NCBI GenBank assembly: GCA_026003395.1
Contig: BPHE01000016.1
Span: forward strand, 1 to 47,153
Direction: 5' to 3'
DNA from: Vicingaceae bacterium
GTDB lineage: Bacteria > Bacteroidota > Bacteroidia > Flavobacteriales_E > Vicingaceae
DNA length: 47,153 nt
Positions 1 through 8,533 of this stretch are shown here, one piece after another. The position numbers and the translations under genes were made by a program. The number at the start of each line of letters is the position of its first letter. The stretch's first letter is position 1. The notes under the pieces were generated by a model, which was not told the origin of the DNA, ran no database searches, and was given only the letters and a program-made list of their open reading frames with translations.

Positions 1-18
1 AAAATAAAAGACAACTTA

Positions 19-26
19 TACATTTG
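19..26 (+). promoter_or_regulatory. putative -7 box for the PorV/PorQ-family gene
   Basis: TACATTTG matches the Bacteroidota -7 consensus TAnnTTTG exactly. It ends 14 bases before the ATG at 41. The expected TTG (-33) box would lie outside the window, so only half of the promoter can be judged. Confidence 0.45.
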
Positions 27-40
27 ATAAAAGTGGTTAT

Positions 41-1120
41 ATGATAAAAAAGTCAAAATTTTTAATAGGGTTAATGGCTTGTATCGCCCTACAGAGCGTA
101 AAAGCCGGTAATGAAGACAGAACAGGGGAAGCCGGCGGTCAACAGTTATTAATCAACCCCTGGGCAAGAACATCAGCATTAGGAGGTGCAAATACTGCAT
201 ATATCAGAGGCGTTGAGGCATTGTTTACTAATGTTGCAGGTCTTGCTTTTACACGTAAAACCGAGATACTGTTTAATCATACACGTTATCTGGTTTCTTC
301 AGGTATAAATATAAATTCATTTGCGTTGGGTCAAAGATTAAGCGAAACAAGCACATTAGGATTAAGTGTTATTTCATTTGATTTTGGCGATATACCTATT
401 ACTACGGTTCAATTACCCGAAGGAGGAAGTGGTTTTTTCAGACCCTCTTACATGAACATCAATGTAGCTTATGCAAAAGAATTTTCAAACAGTATCTACG
501 GGGGAATAAATGTCAAAATGTTGTCCGAACAAATATCAAATGTAAGAAGTCAGGGTTTTGCTTTTGATGCCGGAATCCGTTATGTAACCGGAGAATATGA
601 CAGAATTAAGTTCGGTATTTCATTAAAAAACATTGGCCCTCCGATGAAATTTTCTGGAGACGGATTGGCTTTTAGAAATACCAATATCAATACCGGTGTC
701 AGCTCTACTGAAGAGCATCGTTCGGCACAATTTGAACTTCCTTCTTTATTAAATATTGGGGCGTCTTATGACTTTTTTATCAATCCTACCATTGATTCTT
801 TAAATGATGAAATATCTTCGGATCATAAAATCATTGCATCAGTGAATTTTACCTCAAATTCGTTTACAAGAGATCAATATAGAATCGGGTTGGAATATTC
901 ACTAAAAAACATGTTTTATCTTCGTACCGGTTATGTTTTTGAAAGAAAAGCACAAAACAGTCCGGAAAATATAATGTCTGCTCATTGGGGACCTTCATTT
1001 GGTTTGGGTTTTTACCGTCCAATAAATAGAAATGGTTCAACTATAGGAATTGATTATTCTTACAGGTTTTCTAATCCTTTTATGGGAACACATACCATAG
1101 GGGTTCGTATAGATTTATAA
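41..1120 (+). CDS. PorV/PorQ family outer-membrane beta-barrel protein
   Basis: This is a predicted outer-membrane protein of 359 residues. It begins with a signal peptide (positive start, hydrophobic stretch, cleavage probably after VKAG near residue 23). The mature N-terminus has the NPWARTSALGGANTAY segment typical of the PorV/PorQ (FadL-like) family. The rest alternates short amphipathic strands and turns, and the C-terminus ends in strand-like sequence (HTIGVRIDL). Family members act with the type IX secretion system; PorV shuttles cargo to the attachment complex. This copy resembles the generic PorV/PorQ group rather than PorV or PorQ proper, so the exact role is not assigned. A TACATTTG promoter box lies just upstream, and a hairpin follows the stop codon before greA. 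Confidence 0.85.
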   Translation: MIKKSKFLIGLMACIALQSVKAGNEDRTGEAGGQQLLINPWARTSALGGANTAYIRGVEALFTNVAGLAFTRKTEILFNHTRYLVSSGININSFALGQRLSETSTLGLSVISFDFGDIPITTVQLPEGGSGFFRPSYMNINVAYAKEFSNSIYGGINVKMLSEQISNVRSQGFAFDAGIRYVTGEYDRIKFGISLKNIGPPMKFSGDGLAFRNTNINTGVSSTEEHRSAQFELPSLLNIGASYDFFINPTIDSLNDEISSDHKIIASVNFTSNSFTRDQYRIGLEYSLKNMFYLRTGYVFERKAQNSPENIMSAHWGPSFGLGFYRPINRNGSTIGIDYSYRFSNPFMGTHTIGVRIDL

Positions 1121-1129
1121 AAAATTTAT

Positions 1130-1137
1130 TATATTTG
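1130..1137 (+). promoter_or_regulatory. putative -7 box upstream of greA
   Basis: TATATTTG matches TAnnTTTG exactly and is followed by C, as is common in this phylum. No clear TTG lies 19 bases upstream. If this box is used, transcription would start near 1143 and run through the hairpin at 1146-1176 before reaching greA. Confidence 0.45.
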
Positions 1138-1145
1138 CGTAATTG

Positions 1146-1176
1146 AAACAGAGAACTTCAGTGGGGTTCTCTGTTT
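1146..1176 (+). terminator. hairpin between porV-like gene and greA (terminator or leader attenuator)
   Basis: AAACAGAGAAC (1146-1156) pairs perfectly with GTTCTCTGTTT (1166-1176), giving an 11-base-pair stem and a 9-base loop. It is followed by TATTTTGATT. It can act as the terminator of the upstream gene. Because a promoter-like box lies just before it, it may instead sit in the greA leader. Confidence 0.6.
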
Positions 1177-1207
1177 TATTTTGATTAATATTTAAAATAT
1201 TTAACTT

Positions 1208-1682
1208 ATGTCACAATCACAATATTTTACACAAGAAGGCCTGAATAAGTTAAAGGAAGAACTAAAGTATCTAAAAAACGTAGAAAGGCCTAAAATTTCA
1301 AAGCAAATTGCCGAAGCCAGGGAAAAAGGCGATTTGTCGGAAAATGCCGAATATGATGCAGCAAAAGAAGCTCAAGGGCTGCTAGAATTAAAAATTGCCC
1401 AATTGGAAAATATTATTGCCAATGCTAAAATCATTGATGAATCGAAGTTGGATACCAGTAAAGTGTCCATATCTGACCAAGGTTAAAATAAAAAATCTTG
1501 CCAACAATATGGTTATGGAGTATACATTGGTTTCTGAAAAAGAAGCCAATTTGGCACAGAAAAAAATTTCTGTTGAATCTCCCATAGGAAAAGGCTTGTT
1601 GGGAAAGAAAAAAGGTGAAGTTGTCGAGATTGTAACACCTGCAGGAAAGGTTAAATTTGAAATTTTGGAAATAAGCTTGTAA
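1208..1682 (+). pseudogene. greA: transcription elongation factor GreA, split by a one-base insertion
   Basis: GreA rescues backtracked RNA polymerase by stimulating transcript cleavage. The N-terminal coiled coil is read from 1208, with the GDLSENAEYDAAKEAQ tip motif carrying the acidic residues. The frame runs through ESKLDTSKVSI and then stops at 1484-1486. The C-terminal FKBP-like domain (KVKIKNLANNMVMEYTLVSE, then SPIGKGLLGKKKGEVVEI) is in the next frame from about 1473 to 1682. Removing one base near 1472 gives SKVSI-LTKVKIKN and a 157-residue protein, the normal GreA length. Every domain is otherwise intact, so a sequencing or assembly error is at least as likely as a real mutation. 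The HIT gene starts one base after the stop codon. Confidence 0.85.
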
Positions 1683-1683
1683 T

Positions 1684-2073
1684 ATGGCTTCGATATTCAC
1701 AAAAATAATCAAAGGGGAGTTACCTTGCCATAAAATCGCTGAAAATGAGCATTGTATAGCTTTTTTGGATATTTTCCCTCTTAAAAAAGGACATACTTTG
1801 GTAGTTCCCAAAAAAGAAATTGATTTGATTTTTGATTTGCCTGATAAAGAATATAGCGAATTATGGATGTTTGCTAAAGACATTGCCAAGAAAATTAAGA
1901 AAGCAGTGCCGTGTCAACGTGTAGGAATTGCAGTTGTTGGCATGGAAGTTCCTCATGCACATATACATTTAATTCCTTTGGATAATATTGACGATATAAA
2001 TTTTTCACGTCCAAAACTGAAATTGACTCCTGAAGAACTAGAGGAAATTGCTCAAAAAATTAAAAATGCCTGA
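1684..2073 (+). CDS. HIT family nucleotide-binding protein
   Basis: This 129-residue protein belongs to the histidine triad superfamily (HINT/Fhit-like nucleoside phosphate hydrolases and transferases). The start CxIFxKIIxGELPxxKIxE is typical, and the signature HAHIHLIP near residues 91-98 supplies the catalytic histidines. Family members hydrolyse AMP-linked substrates such as AMP-lysine or dinucleoside polyphosphates; the substrate here is unknown. In place of the usual Cys-x-Ile-Phe start it has ASIF, so one common zinc-site cysteine is missing. It starts one base after greA and is probably co-transcribed with it. Confidence 0.9.
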   Translation: MASIFTKIIKGELPCHKIAENEHCIAFLDIFPLKKGHTLVVPKKEIDLIFDLPDKEYSELWMFAKDIAKKIKKAVPCQRVGIAVVGMEVPHAHIHLIPLDNIDDINFSRPKLKLTPEELEEIAQKIKNA

Positions 2074-2082
2074 AATGGTTAT

Positions 2083-3442
2083 TTACTCCTGATTTCCGGA
2101 AGGAATTTGATTATTGTGTAATTTAATGACTTTGATAGATTTTATCTTTTTTCGGTCTGCCGATTCAATTACAAATTGATAATCGTCAAATGTAATTTTT
2201 TCGTTTTTCTGTGGAATTTTACCCATCAATTCCATAATAAATCCTCCAATGGTTTCTGACTCGCCTTTGTGTTTCTCAAAGTTTTCGGAATCTTCAATCT
2301 GCATAATTCTGTAAAAGTCCTTTAGAGGGGTTTTCCCTTCAAAAATATAGGTGTCATCATCGATAATAGAGTAAAAAACTTCCTCGTCATCATATTCGTC
2401 GGTGATTTCGCCGACAATTTCTTCAAGAACATCTTCGAGCGTAATTATTCCCGGAACAGCACCAAATTCGTCCACAACAATGGCCATATGCATTTTTCTT
2501 TTCTGAAAATCTCTCAGCAAATCATCAAGTTTTTTATTTTCAGGTACAAAAAAAGGATCTCTCAAAAATTTTTGCCATTCAAAATCTTTATTTTGGTCAA
2601 GATATGGTAATAAATCCTTAATGTATAATACTCCTACGATATTGTCGAAAGTTTCTTTATAGACCGGAATGCGTGAATATCCGCAATCTCTGATAAAGTC
2701 AAGCACTTCATCATAAGGGGTATTAATAATCCAATGCAGCGACATCAATGCGAGGTTTCATCACTTGCTTAACAGAAATGTCACCAAATTTGACAATACC
2801 TTCCAAAATTTTTTGCTCTTCTTGATGAGTGCCAATGTCTTCGGTGATATTGATGGCTTTTTCCAATTCGTTTTTTGTGATTTTTATTCCTTTTTTCCTG
2901 AATTTTTTATGAATAAAACCGGAAATGACTAATAATAATGCAGAAAAGGGTGAGAGTAATTTAAAAAGAAGATAAATAGGAGGAGCCATTAAATGGGCAA
3001 ATTGAAGGATATTTTTTGAAGCAATCACTTTTGGCAAAATCTCGCCGAAAATTAAAATAATTGATGTGATAACTCCCAATTCGAAAAAAATACGGCCATA
3101 AGGATGACTAAATGAAAGATATGTTTGTATGATGGTGGAAGAAATAAGGACAATGGCAATATTGATAAAGTTATTGCTTATCAAAATAGTGGCAAGCAAT
3201 TTTTGCGGATTGTTTATCAAAAATTTGATGTATTTTAAGTTGGAACGGTCATCATAGTCCTCGATGGCCGATTTTTCAGAAGCTGATAATGAAAAGTAAG
3301 AAATTTCGGATGCAGAAACCAACCCTGATGCAATAATCAATAAACATAAAATAGCCAATAAAGCCCAAAAAGAAGAGTCAGGGCTTTGGGCAAGATAAAC
3401 AAATAATAAATCCTTAAAAATATGAGAGGGCGGTTCGTCCAA
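2083..3442 (-). pseudogene. gldE: gliding motility-associated protein GldE (CorC/HlyC-like), split by a one-base insertion
   Basis: GldE is a membrane protein with a DUF21 domain, two CBS domains and a CorC_HlyC domain, associated with gliding and type IX secretion in this phylum. The upstream part (3442 to 2723, 239 residues) holds the DUF21 membrane segments, including FGEILPKVIASKN, and ends at a stop just after MKPRIDVAALD. The downstream part (2748 to 2083) continues in another frame with NTPYDEVLDFIRDCGYSRIPVY, the CBS pair (DEFGAVPGIITLEDVLEEIVGEI) and the C-terminal TransporterAssoc/CorC domain. Dropping one base near 2728 joins them as VAALD-INTPYDEV, about 452 residues. It follows ssb by 11 bases, an order known from flavobacteria. 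Confidence 0.82.
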
Positions 3443-3453
3443 TTTTTTTAATT

Positions 3454-3921
3454 TTAAAATGGCAAATCGTCCTCTTCAATAGAGGATTCAAAATCGGAAT
3501 TTATGGCAGGTTCATTATTTAAGTCGGGTTTGTTTTGTTGTGTTGAATTGCCGGATTGATTTTGAACAGATGAATCATCTTCAAAATCATCCCTGCGGCC
3601 AAGCATGATAAAATTATCTACTTCAATTTCTGTGATATAACGTGTGGCATTATCTTTATCAGTATAGGAGCGAGTTTTAATCTTGCCTTCTATGTAAAGC
3701 TGGCGACCTTTTTTAACGTATTTTTCCACAATTTCTGCCTGGTTTCTCCATACCACTATATTGTGCCATGTGGTGTTTTCTACTCTTTGACCGCTTTTGT
3801 CGGTGTATGATTCCGAGGTGGCCAAGGGGAATTTGGCCAACTTTGTTCCGTTGTCAAGCGTAATTACTTCAGGGTCTTTTCCAACATTTCCTACTAAAAT
3901 AACTTTATTGATACTTGCCAT
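3454..3921 (-). CDS. ssb: single-stranded DNA-binding protein, full length with acidic tip
   Basis: This 155-residue SSB binds and protects single-stranded DNA in replication and repair. The OB fold covers about residues 1-112, with the VILVGNVGKDPEV start and WHNIVVW strand. It is followed by a polar, Gln/Asn-rich disordered linker and the C-terminal tip EEDDLPF, the docking site for partners such as exonuclease I, RecO and helicases. It lies 5 bases after a second ssb copy and 11 bases before gldE, so all three are probably one transcript. This copy looks like the functional housekeeping SSB. Confidence 0.95.
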   Translation of the reverse strand: MASINKVILVGNVGKDPEVITLDNGTKLAKFPLATSESYTDKSGQRVENTTWHNIVVWRNQAEIVEKYVKKGRQLYIEGKIKTRSYTDKDNATRYITEIEVDNFIMLGRRDDFEDDSSVQNQSGNSTQQNKPDLNNEPAINSDFESSIEEDDLPF

Positions 3922-3926
3922 AGTTT

Positions 3927-4289
3927 TTATGATTGGTTTTCAGTTTTTTGTGAATCGTCTCTTTTGCCTAATAATATAAAGTTTTCGGCTTCAATTTCGG
4001 TAACATAGCGCGTTGCATTGTCTTTATCCGTGTATGACCTTGTTTTGATTTTACCTTCTATATAAACTTGTTTGCCTTTGGAGATAAGTTTTTGGGCAGC
4101 TTGAGCAAGGCCTCTCCACATAACAATAGTGTGCCAGGTGGTTTGGTCTACACGATTACCGTCCTTATCAGTAAAACTTTCGCTGGTAGCCAAAGGGAAC
4201 TTAACGAGAGTGGTACCGCTATCCAGTTGAATTACTTCAGGGTCTTTACCCACATTGCCTATAAGCATTACTTTGTTTAAGCCGGACAT
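3927..4289 (-). CDS. second single-stranded DNA-binding protein, lacking the acidic C-terminal tip
   Basis: This 120-residue SSB-like protein consists almost only of the OB fold. By eye it is about 70% identical to the neighbouring SSB over 111 residues, and both share an identical block from YIEGK to NATRY. It ends in DDSQKTENQS, with no linker and no DDLPF tip. An SSB of this type could bind DNA, and perhaps form mixed tetramers, but should not recruit the usual partner enzymes. It is the first gene of the ssb-ssb-gldE group and sits behind a near-consensus promoter. It probably arose by tandem duplication and is not obviously decaying. Confidence 0.92.
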   Translation of the reverse strand: MSGLNKVMLIGNVGKDPEVIQLDSGTTLVKFPLATSESFTDKDGNRVDQTTWHTIVMWRGLAQAAQKLISKGKQVYIEGKIKTRSYTDKDNATRYVTEIEAENFILLGKRDDSQKTENQS

Positions 4290-4310
4290 AAAACTGAATT
4301 AAATCTATCA

Positions 4311-4340
4311 CAAACTTAAAAAAAATTGTAAGAACTGCAA
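4311..4340 (-). promoter_or_regulatory. promoter of the ssb-ssb-gldE transcript
   Basis: On the minus strand, TTG (4340-4338), a 19-base spacer and TAAGTTTG (4318-4311) match the Bacteroidota consensus exactly. The box ends 21 bases before the ATG at 4289. A second TAAGTTTG lies at 4369-4362 but has no TTG at the right distance. Confidence 0.7.
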
Positions 4341-4532
4341 ATTTTTTAACAATCAATAAAACAAACTTAGATAAAACATCATTTATACATAAACAGGATA
4401 AATATTTCATCGCTGTAATTTTAGAAGTTAATTTTCGCAAAATTGGTAGTATCCGAAATTGTGTTATGACATTTTAATTTTATTTTAAATTTATTCATTT
4501 TTTAAGAAGAAATTTCTTTTTAGGATTAAACA

Positions 4533-7500
4533 CTAATCAAAAAGCTCTTTTAACATATCAAAATCTAAATTTTTCACAAAATGTTCGTCATTTTTAATAA
4601 TGTTTGACGCGGTAATTTTCTTTTTGTTTTGCAGATTCAATATTTTTTCTTCAATAGAATCCTTACAAATCATTCTGTAGGCAAATACGCTTTTGGTTTG
4701 TCCAATTCTATATGTTCTGTCAATAGCTTGATTTTCAACTGCCGGATTCCACCATGGGTCAACAATATATACATAGTCAGCGGCAGTAATGTTTAACCCG
4801 GCTCCTCCTGCTTTTAAACTGATTAGAAACACTCTGATGTTTTCATTGTTTTGAAAATTGTTGACTATGTCCATTCTTCGACTAGCAGAAGTTTTTCCAT
4901 CAAGATAATAATAGAGTATATTGTTCTCATCAAGCTTTTCTTCTATTAGTTTTAGCATAGAGGTAAATTGAGAAAATATCAACAATTTATGATTAGAGGT
5001 TTTTTCTTTGATATGTATCAATAATTCTTTTATTTTGCCGGATTCTTTTGTCAAAACATGTTCGTCCTTCAGTAGGAAGGGAGAGTCACATATCATTCGG
5101 AGTTGAGTCAAAGCTTTGAGAATAAACATACTTGACTTGTTAATACCATTTTCGTTAATTTGATCAAATACACTTTTTCTGAATATATTTCTGTATGCAT
5201 CATAAATTTTTCTTTGTTCTGTATGCATCTCACAATAAATTATACTCTCAGTTTTGGGTGGCAATTCTTTTGCCACTTGTTCTTTTGTTCTTCTAAGTAT
5301 AAAGGGACTTATCATTTTTTGCAACTTTTGTGAAGTTGTTAAATCTTTATTCCGATCGATAGGAATAGAGAAATTTTTTTTGAACTTGTCAATTGAACCG
5401 AAAAATCCCGGATTAACAAAATTCATTTGGGCATATAGGTCTAATGTATTGTTCTCTATGGGCGTTCCTGAGAGTGCGATTTTATTTTTCCCTTTGAGTC
5501 TTATAGCTGCTTTGTATCTATTAGATGTAGTGTTTTTTATTGCTTGGGATTCATCCAGAATAATATAATGAAATTGAACCTGCTCAAGAAGCGACAAATC
5601 ATTAATAACAGTGTTATAAGTTGTAAGTATAACTTCGTATTTATTCAGTTTTTTTATATCTTTTATTGTCTTTATACGTTTTGAGCCATAATGAAAATAA
5701 GTTTTTAGGGACGGACAAAACTTGTTTATCTCTGATTGCCAATTAAATAACAGCGTCTTAGGAACAACAATTAAATTTGGGCATTTGGATTTATTTTTAA
5801 CTAGCTCTAAGAAACTGATAATTTGCAAAGTTTTACCCAACCCCATATCATCAGCCAGTATTCCTCCCCAGTTCATTTCATCCAAAAACTTCAACCATTT
5901 TACACCTTCTTTTTGATAATTTCTCAAACTTGCAAGAATGCTTTTGGGTAGGTTTATATCTTCTATTTTCCTCAACTGTTCCAGTTTCTCTTTTTTTTCA
6001 TTTATTTCTTTTATGATGTCTGCTTTAGCATCGTCTTTGAATAACTCTTCAACGATGAGAAATTTTAATTTTGAAATTTTAATGTGATTGTTATCATCAA
6101 TTTCGCCCAATTTGAGATATTCGTTTAACTTTTCCAACCACTCGTCAGATAACCGTCCTATGCTACCATCTTTTAATTGAATAAATTTGTTTTTGTTTAA
6201 AATTGCTTTTTTGATATCTTTCAACGAAACAATCTCACTGCCAAATGACAAATTGACATTTACATCAAACCAATCAATACCGGAGCTAATGTGTGCAGTG
6301 ATTTTAGAAGGAAATGGCGAATATTTGATTTTTTTCAGCTCTTTTAATCCAAATATCTCGATATTGTTTTGTCCAAGTAGTTCAAAGAATTCATAAATCC
6401 ATAAATTTTTTTCCAATTCGTCGGCCGGGAATTTATAGATTTTATATCTCTTCTGGTTCTCGAAATATGGATGTATTGAGGCAATAAAGTTATTAAAATC
6501 AGATTCGAATTCTTCATCTCTTTTAAATTCCGTTATAATGTTATGGTTAATCTTATATATATTTCCGCGAAATGAAAGTTTGACGGAAATATTTTGATCA
6601 TACTCAACTTGAGGAGTGATGATGAGATTGTCGTCTTCTTCGGTCAAGTATATTTGTTTTTTTTGTGGCAATAATTGAATGCTTTCAATCTGATATGGAA
6701 AGGATGTGTCGAATGAAAGTTTCCATTTTTTTGACAGTGATAAAATAACTTTGTCGGTTAGAATTTCTATATACTCACTTTTGAAATAAATGGGTTTTGA
6801 AAATTTGTTTATTAAATCAAAATCTTCATTTTCTAAAAAATAAATCTTGTTTTCTTTTGGATAATAAAAACCAGGACGAATTAATTCTGATTCCTTTAAT
6901 GCTTCATAGACAGGAACAGTTGTGTCGTTGAGTTTAAACATCGGATTTATTTTGATTAAGTCAACTTCTTCATCTTTTGATAATTCAAAGAAAATTTCTG
7001 CTGAAAAGTTTTCGTCAATTAAAACAGGTTTTAAATGTTTTTTTGAAATTTTCAATGATTTATATTTAATTAGATTTAAGTTAAAAGAATTGTGAGTATT
7101 AATGAGAATGTGTGTTTCATTTTTAAGCATTTGGAATATGTTCTTGTATGTATCGTGTAAATTTTCCATTTCGTCCCATTCAAAATTTTGTATGTTCAAT
7201 ATAATTTTATTTAACTTAAAAATATTCATCAACAAATTTTCCTGTGCCGGACTTAATTTGATATTTCTCAAATGCGGATCATCAAAATCATACAATAACT
7301 TATAAGAACTTAGGGAATTTTTAGTTTTTAACGGCCTGCCATAGGCAGGTATAATTCCGTAAATCGAATGTTCCAAAAGATTTCTTTTATACTCAAATTT
7401 CTGTAAAATAAATGCAAGACGGAGATCAGAGATTGATTTACCTTCGAGATAAGGCAGGTCCTGCGTTAAATATTCGATACTTGTGAGTATGTTTTTGTCA

Positions 7501-8351
7501 TTGGCAGTATGAATAAAATTTTCATATTCGTCTTTTTTTCGGACTTGAATTGTAAAATTTTGTTCATCAATATAAAATTCAAAAATTTTATCAAATAACT
7601 GTTTATCTTTTAATTTGTATTTTCGAATAGTTTTGTTCATTAATTTTTCATAAGTATCAGGACTAAAAAATTCTTTTAAAAACTTGGGATTCTTTTTTGC
7701 AATGTTGACCAATATTTCCTTTTCATAAATATTCAAGGGATAATTTTTATCGTATTTATCCTTATAATTATGCGTATTGACAAAATATTTGTCACCCTTT
7801 TTGAAAATGACAACTTCTTTGGATCTGTCAAAAAATTCTTTTATTGTAAAAGTAATTTTTTTCGAAATGTCTACACTTACAAATGTTTCTTTAAAATAAA
7901 AAAAACTTCTATTACACAAACTTTTAATTAATTGGACCTTCAAATTTTCTGCAGATGGAATTTCAAATGGTTCATTTTTTTTTCTTACAGTGATTCTTGA
8001 TTTAGTTTTTAATAAATAGGTGTATTTGGTTAGTTTCGAACGGTTGTTTAAGATATCTTTAAGGTGCATCAATGCCGCTATTGAATGCTTGCAATATTCA
8101 GACCAATTGTATGGGCAATTACAATCTACCGATATTTTACTCTTTGTAAAGTCTTTTATAATTATTTCATACCGATCGGTGCCATAAGCATGATATCTGG
8201 CATATCCATTTTCAGGTTCAAGCTCAATTAACTCCAATGAATTTTGGTTCAAAATATCTTTGGCTCTCGAGTAAATCTCCGACAAAGCCTTATCAATGAT
8301 TTTTTGAATATTTTGAATAGCAATGATTTTTGTTTGATTTCTTTTTGCCAT
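4533..8351 (-). CDS. large SWIM zinc-finger SNF2/Rad54-type helicase
   Basis: This 1272-residue cytoplasmic ATPase belongs to the bacterial SNF2 (HepA/RapA-like) group. A SWIM zinc finger near the N-terminus has C77, C79, C87 and H89 (CNC-x7-CKH). A long central region is not recognisable. The C-terminal third is the SNF2 motor: Walker A DDMGLGKT near residue 834, Walker B as LDESQ, motif III LSGTPIENN, the helicase C region LLIFSQFTSMLK, and motif VI DRTYRIGQT near residue 1215. Such proteins translocate along DNA and remodel protein-DNA or transcription complexes; the target is unknown. It is transcribed alone. It is rich in Lys, Asn and Ile and looks more AT-rich than its neighbours, which could mean separate origin, but nothing flanks it like a mobile element. 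Confidence 0.92.
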   Translation of the reverse strand: MAKRNQTKIIAIQNIQKIIDKALSEIYSRAKDILNQNSLELIELEPENGYARYHAYGTDRYEIIIKDFTKSKISVDCNCPYNWSEYCKHSIAALMHLKDILNNRSKLTKYTYLLKTKSRITVRKKNEPFEIPSAENLKVQLIKSLCNRSFFYFKETFVSVDISKKITFTIKEFFDRSKEVVIFKKGDKYFVNTHNYKDKYDKNYPLNIYEKEILVNIAKKNPKFLKEFFSPDTYEKLMNKTIRKYKLKDKQLFDKIFEFYIDEQNFTIQVRKKDEYENFIHTANDKNILTSIEYLTQDLPYLEGKSISDLRLAFILQKFEYKRNLLEHSIYGIIPAYGRPLKTKNSLSSYKLLYDFDDPHLRNIKLSPAQENLLMNIFKLNKIILNIQNFEWDEMENLHDTYKNIFQMLKNETHILINTHNSFNLNLIKYKSLKISKKHLKPVLIDENFSAEIFFELSKDEEVDLIKINPMFKLNDTTVPVYEALKESELIRPGFYYPKENKIYFLENEDFDLINKFSKPIYFKSEYIEILTDKVILSLSKKWKLSFDTSFPYQIESIQLLPQKKQIYLTEEDDNLIITPQVEYDQNISVKLSFRGNIYKINHNIITEFKRDEEFESDFNNFIASIHPYFENQKRYKIYKFPADELEKNLWIYEFFELLGQNNIEIFGLKELKKIKYSPFPSKITAHISSGIDWFDVNVNLSFGSEIVSLKDIKKAILNKNKFIQLKDGSIGRLSDEWLEKLNEYLKLGEIDDNNHIKISKLKFLIVEELFKDDAKADIIKEINEKKEKLEQLRKIEDINLPKSILASLRNYQKEGVKWLKFLDEMNWGGILADDMGLGKTLQIISFLELVKNKSKCPNLIVVPKTLLFNWQSEINKFCPSLKTYFHYGSKRIKTIKDIKKLNKYEVILTTYNTVINDLSLLEQVQFHYIILDESQAIKNTTSNRYKAAIRLKGKNKIALSGTPIENNTLDLYAQMNFVNPGFFGSIDKFKKNFSIPIDRNKDLTTSQKLQKMISPFILRRTKEQVAKELPPKTESIIYCEMHTEQRKIYDAYRNIFRKSVFDQINENGINKSSMFILKALTQLRMICDSPFLLKDEHVLTKESGKIKELLIHIKEKTSNHKLLIFSQFTSMLKLIEEKLDENNILYYYLDGKTSASRRMDIVNNFQNNENIRVFLISLKAGGAGLNITAADYVYIVDPWWNPAVENQAIDRTYRIGQTKSVFAYRMICKDSIEEKILNLQNKKKITASNIIKNDEHFVKNLDFDMLKELFD
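7346..7360. repeat. CCTGCC/GGCAGG short palindrome inside the SNF2 gene
   Basis: CCTGCC-ata-GGCAGG lies inside the helicase reading frame and encodes IPAYGRP on the minus strand. It stands out as a GC-rich patch in AT-rich DNA. Only one copy is seen in this window. Confidence 0.4.
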
Positions 8352-8513
8352 AGAAAATATTTTTTAACAAAAATTACAAACAAGTTTTCCGGACAAACTC
8401 AATTGTTCATATGAAATTTTCCCCGATATATCAAACATTACTAAATTCAACATTTTATTTCATAATACAAAAATGATAAAAAATCTTACAAGACAGAATA
8501 AAAACATTTAGTT

Positions 8514-8521
8514 TACCTTTG
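8514..8521 (+). promoter_or_regulatory. putative -7 box of the OsmC gene
   Basis: TACCTTTG matches TAnnTTTG exactly and ends 12 bases before the ATG at 8534. The TTG inside this box could be mistaken for an earlier start codon at 8519. The box argues that translation begins at 8534. Confidence 0.5.
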
Positions 8522-8533
8522 CAAAAAAACGAT

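Noticed and set aside
1460-1486. Programmed frameshift in greA
   Set aside because: The site (ATA TCT GAC) has no slippery run and no early stop codon of the RF2 type at the shift point. GreA is not known to be frameshifted, and a nearby second one-base insertion favours sequence error.
2720-2735. Programmed +1 frameshift in gldE
   Set aside because: A stop codon follows closely (GAT TAT TAA), but there is no recognised stimulator and no precedent in this family that I know of.
8519-8533. TTG start codon for the OsmC gene
   Set aside because: The TTG lies inside an exact TAnnTTTG promoter box, and the ATG at 8534 begins the conserved protein.
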